Positions 1 to 5,047 of a stretch of DNA of 8,576 nucleotides are shown piece by piece. Position 1 is the stretch's first letter; every line of letters starts with the position of its first letter. A model generated the notes under the pieces. The model was not told the DNA's origin, searched no databases, and worked only from the letters and a program-made list of their open reading frames with translations. Origin of the DNA: an uncultured Clostridia bacterium (lineage in GTDB: Bacteria > Bacillota > Clostridia > TANB77 > CAG-508); NCBI GenBank assembly GCA_947626705.1, contig CANQTJ010000066.1, forward strand, positions 1 through 8,576, given 5' to 3'. The position numbers and the translations under genes are program-made.

Positions 1-63
1 ATGCTATGCTCTTAGTTTTAATAGGTACTTAGGAAGATATTTCTTCCCAATAATGCTAAATCT
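1..63 (-). other. Start of a leftward transcript leaving the window, with a small hairpin
   Basis: A consensus minus-strand promoter lies just to the right, so this stretch should be the 5' end of a transcript that continues past the left edge. It contains no start codon with an SD sequence. It does contain a perfect 6-bp hairpin (GGAAGA, loop AATA, TCTTCC, positions 47 to 32 read on the minus strand) about 17 bases after the predicted start. It could be an untranslated leader or the start of a structured RNA. I could not match it to a known riboswitch, T-box or housekeeping RNA. Confidence 0.35.
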
Positions 64-69
64 AGTTTT

Positions 70-98
70 ATTATACCATCTTTTCTATTTTATGTCAA
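70..98 (-). promoter_or_regulatory. Strong sigma-A-type promoter firing leftward
   Basis: On the minus strand TTGACA (98-93) is followed by a 17-base spacer and TATAAT (75-70), a perfect match to both consensus boxes at optimal spacing. The -10 box is also preceded by TGG, giving an extended -10 (TGnTATAAT). The start site should be near position 63. It is the best promoter in the window, and its gene lies outside. Confidence 0.75.
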
Positions 99-113
99 TT
101 AATCAAAAGATTG

Positions 114-142
114 TAGACATTTATGTAGAACTATGATATAAT
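114..142 (+). promoter_or_regulatory. Strong sigma-A-type promoter of the 121-residue gene
   Basis: TAGACA (114-119, five of six consensus bases), a 17-base spacer, then TATAAT (137-142) preceded by TGA, so again an extended -10. It stands back-to-back with the leftward promoter, only 15 bases between the two -35 boxes. The predicted start near 149 gives a leader of about 45 bases before the ATG at 195. Confidence 0.72.
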
Positions 143-194
143 ACAAAAAATTTAATATTAATTTTTCTCAAAATGACATAAGGAGGATATCAAT

Positions 195-560
195 ATGAAC
201 AAAGAATTACGGAAAATGCGAGATGAAGTAAATAAGTATGTAGTATTATTTGCAGAACATCCAGAAAAAGTAAAAGAAAATCTCAATGATATATCTTTAG
301 ATGTAAAATCATTAAAAGATATGCTTACTTCATATCTTGATAAAATATGTAAAATTTTTCAAATGTGGTGTGATAGAAGCGTTGAAATCTTCAATTCTGA
401 TGATAGAAATGTGTTTTTACAATTAAAAAAAGCTATCAAGATGTTTGAAGTAAATTATTACTTAAATAAGCTTAGTTACGAAATGTATGTTGTTGGAATT
501 TTAGATGCTAACCTTGATGTTTTAGCAAAACGAGTCGAACAAATCTCTATACTTACATAA
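195..560 (+). CDS. Hypothetical protein, 121 residues, helical and soluble
   Basis: I do not recognise the family. The start is secure: a perfect SD (AGGAGG, 181-186) sits 8 bases before the ATG. The product has no signal peptide or membrane segment. It is rich in Lys, Glu, Asp, Leu and Val with heptad-like hydrophobic spacing, so mostly alpha-helical and perhaps coiled-coil, particularly in residues 1-50 and 72-118. The middle holds Cys52, Trp58 and Cys59 in a more hydrophobic helix. The gene is a single-gene unit, with an extended -10 promoter upstream and an almost perfect terminator 6 bases after the stop. That good expression architecture argues that the frame is real. Nothing links it functionally to glmS, which has its own promoter. 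It may be lineage-restricted. Confidence 0.78.
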   Translation: MNKELRKMRDEVNKYVVLFAEHPEKVKENLNDISLDVKSLKDMLTSYLDKICKIFQMWCDRSVEIFNSDDRNVFLQLKKAIKMFEVNYYLNKLSYEMYVVGILDANLDVLAKRVEQISILT

Positions 561-565
561 TCTCT

Positions 566-597
566 AAGGAACCTAAACTTTAGGTTCCTTTCTTTTT
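566..597 (+). terminator. Rho-independent terminator of the 121-residue gene
   Basis: The arms AAGGAACCTAAA (566-577) and TTTAGGTTCCTT (579-590) are perfectly complementary around a minimal loop and run into TCTTTTT (591-597). The hairpin begins 6 bases after the stop codon, and it isolates this gene from glmS. Confidence 0.9.
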
Positions 598-638
598 ACT
601 CTTATTTTATTAGATTTTATTAGATATTCTTAAAAGAC

Positions 639-670
639 TTGCACAAAATCTGTATTTGGAGTAATATAAT
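639..670 (+). promoter_or_regulatory. Probable glmS promoter
   Basis: TTGCAC (639-644) is followed 17 bases later by TAATAT (662-667); an overlapping TATAAT (665-670) would have a 20-base spacer. Either gives a leader of only about 45 bases before the glmS ATG. That leaves no room for a glmS ribozyme, and the G+C-rich conserved ribozyme core is not present in 561-719. Confidence 0.5.
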
Positions 671-719
671 ACCATAAGTTTTGTAAATTGCATAATTTTA
701 GAAGAAAGGAAGATTCACT

Positions 720-2561
720 ATGTGTGGAATTGTAGGTTACATAGGAACAAAAAAGGCTTGCCCTATTCTTTTGGCAGGTTTAAGCAGATTGGAATACAGA
801 GGCTATGACTCAGCTGGTATTTCAACAATTGAAAAAAATGGATTATCTTTAATGAAAGATAAAGGTAGAGTTAAAAATCTTTCTAATTTAGATGGTATTG
901 ATAACTTAGAAGGTACAATTGGTATTGCTCATACAAGATGGGCAACTCACGGAAAACCATCTAAAGAAAATTCTCACCCTCATCAAGATAACTCACAAAC
1001 TTTTAGTGTAGTTCACAATGGAATTATAGAAAATTATAATGAAATAAGAAAATTTTTAACAGATAGTGGATATAATTTTTATTCTCAAACAGATACCGAA
1101 GTTATACCAAATTTGATACATTTTTATTTTTCAAAAGATACTGTAAATGATGAATTGAAATTTTTAAGAGCAGTAAAAAATGCTTGTTTAGATTTAAAAG
1201 GAAGCTTTGCAATTGAAGTTATTTCAAAGTTATATCCTGAAAATATGATAGTTGTAAGACAAGATAGTCCCTTAGTTATTGGAACTTGTGAAAATGAAAA
1301 ATATTTATCTTCTGATATTCCAGCAATACTTTCTTACACAAGAGATTTTTATCTTTTAAATGATTTAGAATTTGTAGTTTTAACTAAAAACTCTGCAAAA
1401 TTTTATGATATTAACTTAAAATTAATAAAAAAAGAAACTCAAAATATAGAATGGAATGCTTCAAGTGCCGAAAAAGATGGATATGACGACTTTATGCTAA
1501 AAGAAATTTACGAACAGCCAATAGCAATTAGAGAAACTATCGGTTCAAAAATCAGTATGGATAACAAATGCGAATTTGATGAACTTCCATTTACAAAAGA
1601 ATACTTAAAAAGTCTTAATAGAATTTATATTGTAGCATGTGGTACAGCTATGCACGCTGGATTAAGTGGAAAAAACGCTATTGAAAAGCTTTGTAAAATT
1701 CCTGTTGAAGTTGATATAGCTTCTGAATTTAGATATAGAAATCCTATTATAGATAAAAAAACTTTATGTATTTTTATATCTCAATCTGGAGAAACTGCTG
1801 ATACTATTGCAGCATTAAAACTTTCAAAAGAAAAAGGAGCAAAAACACTTGCAATATCTAATGTTATCGGAAGTTCTATAACTAGAGAAGCTGATTATTG
1901 TATTTATACACATGCTGGACCAGAAATAGCTGTTGCATCAACAAAAGCATATACATCTCAAGTATTACTAATAAACATTCTTGCCATTTATTTTGCAGAA
2001 ATATTAGAAAATTGCGAAACAAAATATTTAAATAAATTAAAAAATGACATTTTAGCTTTACCTAAAAAAATTGAAGAAACACTAAAATGTAATGATACTA
2101 TAAAAGATTTTTCTAAAAAAATATATCAAGAAAAAGACGTATTTTTTTTAGGAAGAGGAATAGACGAAACAGTCGCTCGAGAAGCATCTTTAAAATTAAA
2201 AGAAATATCATATATACACTCTGACAGTTACCCAGCTGGAGAACTAAAACACGGTCCAATAGCATTAATAGAAAATGGAATAACTGTTATAAGTATTTTA
2301 ACAGATAATAACCTAGTTAAAAAAACTGTAAGTAATATACAAGAAGTAATTACACGTGGAGCAAAAACATTAGTTATAACAAATCAGGAACTTGATAAAA
2401 ATATGTTTGACATAGTAATTGATATTCCTGAAACAAACTGCTTTATATCTCCTATTTTATCAGTAATACCACTTCAATTACTTGCATATTATATTTCTAA
2501 AGAAAAAGGATTAGATGTAGATAAACCTAGAAATTTAGCAAAATCAGTAACTGTTGAATAA
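720..2561 (+). CDS. glmS: Glutamine-fructose-6-phosphate aminotransferase (isomerizing), GlmS
   Basis: GlmS makes glucosamine-6-phosphate from fructose-6-phosphate and glutamine in the cytoplasm, the first step towards UDP-GlcNAc for peptidoglycan. The 613 residues match the family length of about 600-610. The N-terminal glutaminase domain starts MCGIVGYIG, with the Cys2 nucleophile exposed after Met removal, and continues with HTRWATHG (71-78), NGIIENY (100-106) and Asp125. The hinge is DDFMLKEIYEQP (256-267). The first SIS domain has CGTA (307-310), SQSGETADT (354-362) and VASTKAYTSQ (405-414). The second has LGRGIDE (477-483), REASLKLKEISY (487-498) and ELKHGPIALI (508-517). It ends with the typical LAKSVTVE tail carrying the catalytic Lys608. 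All key residues are present. An SD (AAAGGA, 705-710) lies 9 bases before the ATG. It is transcribed alone from its own promoter and ends at the tandem terminator. Identification is near certain. Confidence 0.98.
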   Translation: MCGIVGYIGTKKACPILLAGLSRLEYRGYDSAGISTIEKNGLSLMKDKGRVKNLSNLDGIDNLEGTIGIAHTRWATHGKPSKENSHPHQDNSQTFSVVHNGIIENYNEIRKFLTDSGYNFYSQTDTEVIPNLIHFYFSKDTVNDELKFLRAVKNACLDLKGSFAIEVISKLYPENMIVVRQDSPLVIGTCENEKYLSSDIPAILSYTRDFYLLNDLEFVVLTKNSAKFYDINLKLIKKETQNIEWNASSAEKDGYDDFMLKEIYEQPIAIRETIGSKISMDNKCEFDELPFTKEYLKSLNRIYIVACGTAMHAGLSGKNAIEKLCKIPVEVDIASEFRYRNPIIDKKTLCIFISQSGETADTIAALKLSKEKGAKTLAISNVIGSSITREADYCIYTHAGPEIAVASTKAYTSQVLLINILAIYFAEILENCETKYLNKLKNDILALPKKIEETLKCNDTIKDFSKKIYQEKDVFFLGRGIDETVAREASLKLKEISYIHSDSYPAGELKHGPIALIENGITVISILTDNNLVKKTVSNIQEVITRGAKTLVITNQELDKNMFDIVIDIPETNCFISPILSVIPLQLLAYYISKEKGLDVDKPRNLAKSVTVE

Positions 2562-2563
2562 AA

Positions 2564-2600
2564 AAGGGATTAGGGGCCAACCTAAAAATCCCTCTTTTTT
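2564..2600. terminator. Terminator copy 1, bidirectional
   Basis: AGGGATT (2565-2571) pairs with AATCCCT (2587-2593) and an inner AGG pairs with CCT around the loop, with a short A bulge. T6 (2595-2600) follows on the plus strand and A6 (2560-2565) precedes, which reads as T6 on the minus strand. It can therefore stop both glmS transcripts and the converging ATPase transcript. Confidence 0.85.
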
Positions 2601-2602
2601 AT

Positions 2603-2639
2603 AAGGGATTAGGAGCCAACCTAAAAATCCCTCTTTTTT
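2603..2639 (+). terminator. Terminator copy 2, mainly for glmS
   Basis: This has the same hairpin as copy 1, followed by T6 (2634-2639). In the minus direction it lacks a good T tract, because it is preceded by ATAAGGG, so it works chiefly as a second plus-strand stop for glmS. On the minus strand it starts immediately after the ATPase stop codon. Confidence 0.8.
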
Positions 2640-3927
2640 ATATTAAAAAAGTTGCATATAATGGAACAGATTTAATTCCATTGTCCATTCCAAAATTTTT
2701 ACTAGATATTCGTATACAATAATCAGGTTTATACTGATTTATAAATGAATTTAGGCTTTTTGATTTTGTTTTCTCTGAAGTTTTCACTTCAATTGGTATA
2801 ACCTTTTCATCTCTTATAATAATAAAATCTACTTCTGAACCATTTGTAGTTTCCCAATAATATAATTCATATCCATTTTGTACAAGTTGATTTGCAACAT
2901 AATTTTCTGTAATTGCACCTCTATATATTTGATTATATTCTTCTAAATTATTTTTTGTAATTTTTGTTTTATTGCAAAGTAATCCAACATCACTCATATA
3001 TATTTTAAAATTAGATACATCAGCATACATATTTGGTGGTACATCACCTCTCGTAGTTTTATCACATTTTAATACTAAACCTGCATTAATCAGCCAATCT
3101 ATAGATTCTCCAAATATAGATGCTCTTGCCCCCTTTTGAATCATTGAATATTGAAATTTTTTATTTTCCTTTCCTAACTGAGTTGGTATAGATTCATACG
3201 CTGAAATTGTTTTTATACTTTGGCTATTTTCCGTATATTTTGCCATATCCGCTGTATAAGCTGATAGAATCAAATTTTGAATTTCTGTATATGTTATTAT
3301 TTGTGTGTTATTTAAATAACTTTCTACAACCATTGGCATTCCACCAACAATTAAGAAATCCTTATATAATTCTAATGCTTCTTTGTGTAATATTTCATCT
3401 ATTGGATTATTATTTTCAAATCCATCTTTAATTTTATTAATTAATAGTTGTTTATTATTTGCCCATAAAAATTCCTCAAAATCTAATGGATATACTGTTT
3501 TCATTATTACCTTTCCTACTGGAAATGAATATTTTTCTCTATTAATTGATACACCTAATAGACTTCCAGCAGCAATTATATCATATTCTGGAGCTTGTTC
3601 TGTAAAATATTTTAATGAGGTCAAAGCTCTATTACAATTTTGTATTTCATCGAAAAATATTAATGTTTCTTGAGGTACTATTTTTTTATTATAATAATTT
3701 TCTAATATCTTTATAATTTCTTCTGGTGATATACTCGTTTCAAAATAAGGTATAATTTTTTCATCTTGCTCAAAATTGACATATATCATATTTTTATAAT
3801 TTTCTCTTCCAAATTCTGTTACAATATAGGTTTTTCCAACTTGTCTAGCTCCATACAAAATAAGTGGCATTTTATTTTCTTTTAAATTCTTCCATTTTAT
3901 TAAATCATTATATATCTTTCTTTTCAT
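2638..3927 (-). CDS. AAA ATPase of the AAA_14/DUF4143 type with a C-terminal PD-(D/E)XK-like region
   Basis: The 429-residue soluble protein begins with the family-typical MKRKIY and LILYGARQVGKT. Walker A is GARQVGKT (26-33), Walker B is LIFFDE (89-94), and a sensor-1-like IIAAGSLLG lies at 117-125. The YPLDFEEFLWA stretch (146-156) and the DUF4143 part, with YMSDVGLL (310-317), are characteristic. The C-terminal region shows Glu341, Asp367 and an E-x-K (380-382), the spacing of a PD-(D/E)XK nuclease fold that is common in this family. The biological role of the family is poorly defined; such genes are patchily distributed and often accessory. The gene is transcribed alone and converges on glmS. 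The start at 3927 fits the family, but no SD precedes it. Instead an 8-bp dyad ends two bases before the ATG. I am sure of the family, not of the function. Confidence 0.95.
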   Translation of the reverse strand: MKRKIYNDLIKWKNLKENKMPLILYGARQVGKTYIVTEFGRENYKNMIYVNFEQDEKIIPYFETSISPEEIIKILENYYNKKIVPQETLIFFDEIQNCNRALTSLKYFTEQAPEYDIIAAGSLLGVSINREKYSFPVGKVIMKTVYPLDFEEFLWANNKQLLINKIKDGFENNNPIDEILHKEALELYKDFLIVGGMPMVVESYLNNTQIITYTEIQNLILSAYTADMAKYTENSQSIKTISAYESIPTQLGKENKKFQYSMIQKGARASIFGESIDWLINAGLVLKCDKTTRGDVPPNMYADVSNFKIYMSDVGLLCNKTKITKNNLEEYNQIYRGAITENYVANQLVQNGYELYYWETTNGSEVDFIIIRDEKVIPIEVKTSEKTKSKSLNSFINQYKPDYCIRISSKNFGMDNGIKSVPLYATFLI

Positions 3928-3955
3928 GTATATTACAAGAACTGTAATATGTCAA
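3927..3955 (-). promoter_or_regulatory. TTGACA box with dyad operator-like element abutting the ATPase start
   Basis: On the minus strand TTGACA (3955-3950) is followed by an inverted repeat with perfect 8-bp arms, ATATTACA (3950-3943) and TGTAATAT (3937-3930), around GTTCT. A -10-like TATACA would fall at 3932-3927 with a 17-base spacer, but it runs into the ATG. If it is used, transcription would begin inside the coding region. The dyad may be an operator between the promoter boxes, or a leader hairpin if transcription starts further up; a weak TTGTAA-17-TATCAA lies at about 4008-3980. Assignment is tentative. Confidence 0.4.
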
Positions 3956-4006
3956 TTTTTATGTTATTTTTTACATTTTTTGATACATATAAATGTATTT
4001 ATTTAC

Positions 4007-4054
4007 AAAAAATAATTTAAAGACGAAGAAAATTTTTATTTATTAATCTCCGTC
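4007..4054 (-). terminator. Probable terminator of the yaaL-bofA unit
   Basis: Read on the minus strand, GACGGAGA (4054-4047) pairs with TCTTCGTC (4029-4022) over 8 bp including one G-U pair. The T-rich stretch that follows contains T6 (4012-4007). The G-U pair forms only in the minus-strand RNA, which fits termination of bofA transcripts. The loop is long, about 17 bases, so strength is uncertain. Confidence 0.6.
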
Positions 4055-4092
4055 CTAATTTTATACTTACAATTTTACTCCTATTACTTTTG

Positions 4093-4356
4093 TTATGTGG
4101 TTATCAATAATTTTATGATAACTATACATACAGCTCCTGGCAATCCTAATAATCCCACTAAAATACTAGTAAAAATGTTAATACCAATATGAAAACCAAA
4201 CATTCCACCTATTAAATTTATTAAAAAAATTGTAATTCCACCTAAAATTGAATTAAGAACAAGTTTTAATATCTTCTTTATAGGTGTAATAAAAATTCTT
4301 CCAAATATAAACAAAAAGCAAATACATGCTAAATATGTAATTAAATTTATATCCAT
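4093..4356 (-). CDS. bofA: BofA-family protein (inhibitor of pro-sigma-K processing)
   Basis: This 87-residue integral membrane protein has hydrophobic segments at roughly residues 5-25 and 34-58 and a hydrophobic C-terminal stretch. The family hallmarks are visible: the Asn35-to-Gly40 turn, Gly50-Gly51 and Gly54, Asn60, and the signature GLLGLPG (68-74). In Bacillus subtilis BofA holds the SpoIVFB protease inactive in the outer forespore membrane until the sigma-K checkpoint opens. In many clostridia the family is kept although that checkpoint may differ. It sits 79 bases downstream of yaaL on the same strand, the usual neighbourhood in Firmicutes. The start is supported by AAAGGA (4373-4368), though the 11-base gap to the ATG is long and the SD lies in the loop of a 10-bp dyad. 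Family identification is good; the role in this organism is inferred. Confidence 0.87.
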   Translation of the reverse strand: MDINLITYLACICFLFIFGRIFITPIKKILKLVLNSILGGITIFLINLIGGMFGFHIGINIFTSILVGLLGLPGAVCIVIIKLLITT

Positions 4357-4357
4357 C

Positions 4358-4394
4358 TTATAATCATTCCTTTATTTAATCTTTATGATTATAA
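4358..4394 (-). promoter_or_regulatory. Inverted repeat framing the bofA ribosome-binding site
   Basis: Perfect 10-bp arms, TTATAATCAT (4394-4385) and ATGATTATAA (4367-4358), flank a 17-base loop containing the SD AAAGGA (4373-4368). The structure ends one base before the bofA ATG. If it folds in mRNA, it displays the SD in the apical loop and brings it closer to the start codon, or limits ribosome access. Only one of the ten pairs is G-C, so stability would be modest. In DNA this AT-rich it could also be chance. Confidence 0.42.
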
Positions 4395-4435
4395 ATGGAC
4401 AAATATGAATAATATAATTTAAAACAATACATTAT

Positions 4436-4717
4436 TTATCCTATATCTTTATTATATTTTTCATATTTTATTTGATTTATTGTATCAATAGTTATTCCAT
4501 ACGCCTTAGCTAATTTTAATAAATAGTCTAATTTAGCTTGACTAGCCTTTATTTGATAAATATAATAATCTATTAATTCTAATTCTGCAAATTCAAAATT
4601 CTTATTAAAGTTTTTTAAGTCTTCTCTCGTTCTTATTATATTACTAATTAGCTCAATTTCTTTTTCCATCTCATTTTTGCTAGTTATTAACTGTTCTTTT
4701 TGATACTCTTCTTGCAT
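4436..4717 (-). CDS. yaaL: YaaL-like DUF2508 protein
   Basis: This 93-residue soluble helical protein carries the DUF2508 signature in its second half: a Leu-Ile-Asp-Tyr-Tyr-Ile-Tyr stretch (48-54), Ala58 and Ala61, then DYLLKLAKAYGI (64-75). The N-terminal half is a charged helix. Family members are of about this size and in Firmicutes usually lie between recR and bofA; their function is not established. Here bofA follows directly, supporting the assignment of both genes, but recR is not upstream, where a divergent coupling-ATPase gene stands instead. The SD GGGAG (4729-4725) lies 7 bases before the ATG. A TATAAT on the minus strand (4755-4750) may be the -10 of its promoter, though no good -35 pairs with it. 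Confidence 0.85.
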   Translation of the reverse strand: MQEEYQKEQLITSKNEMEKEIELISNIIRTREDLKNFNKNFEFAELELIDYYIYQIKASQAKLDYLLKLAKAYGITIDTINQIKYEKYNKDIG

Positions 4718-5047
4718 AAATGCACTCCCATTCTAAATAAATTTTAAATATTATATGCAATTATTATAAAATTATTCTATTAAAACAAATATTTAAAATA
4801 AAAACTAAAGGTCAAATAGAATAAAAGCGGACATCATTAACATTTTCACTATTTAGAACATTTTAAAGTTTGCATTTTTGTTCACCCACTTTATTTAATG
4901 GATATACTAGCTGTGTATTGTAACCACAATATTTATAATTATGTAACTTTTTTTATAAAAATACTTGTTTTTTTCGCCATTTTGTAGGATAATATATATA
5001 TATGTTTATATAATATAATATAGATTAATTTTAGAAGGGAAAATATA
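4718..5047. other. 330-base AT-rich divergent intergenic region
   Basis: The region separates yaaL (leftward) from the coupling-ATPase gene (rightward) and must hold both promoters. Visible elements are a possible yaaL -10 (minus strand, 4755-4750), a plus-strand TTCACC-16-TATACT (4881-4908, weak), a 6-bp inverted repeat TATTGT/ACAATA (4916-4931) just after it, and a better promoter candidate at 4965-4993. I saw no tRNA, riboswitch core or convincing small gene. A 29-codon frame at 4898-4987 lacks an SD. Confidence 0.5.
4965..4993 (+). promoter_or_regulatory. Candidate promoter of the coupling-ATPase gene
   Basis: TTGTTT (4965-4970), a 17-base spacer and GATAAT (4988-4993). An overlapping TAATAT (4990-4995) and two further TATAAT motifs (5009-5014 and 5014-5019) make the exact -10 uncertain. 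The resulting leader would be about 50 bases. Confidence 0.38.

Larger units (their letters stand above)
2564..2641. repeat. Tandem duplication of a 39-bp terminator unit
   Basis: Two adjacent copies (2564-2602 and 2603-2641) differ at a single base, GGGG in the first and GGAG in the second, so 38 of 39 positions agree. Each unit encodes a complete hairpin plus a T6 tract. The near identity suggests a recent slippage or unequal-recombination event. The stop codon of the convergent ATPase gene (2638-2640) lies in the second copy. Confidence 0.95.

Noticed and set aside
3207..3673. Two plus-strand open frames (74 and 96 codons)
   Set aside because: Both lie antisense inside the well-identified AAA_14/DUF4143 ATPase gene, lack SD sequences, and read as hydrophobic shadows of the real frame.
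4916..4931. TATTGT/ACAATA inverted repeat as a riboswitch or terminator
   Set aside because: Only six AT-rich pairs with no conserved core, and the following T run is not adjacent. At most it is a weak operator candidate.
4898..4987. 29-codon plus-strand frame in the 330-base intergenic region
   Set aside because: It has no SD sequence. Its Ile/Phe/Tyr-rich content is what random AT-rich DNA encodes, and it overlaps the proposed promoter of the coupling ATPase.
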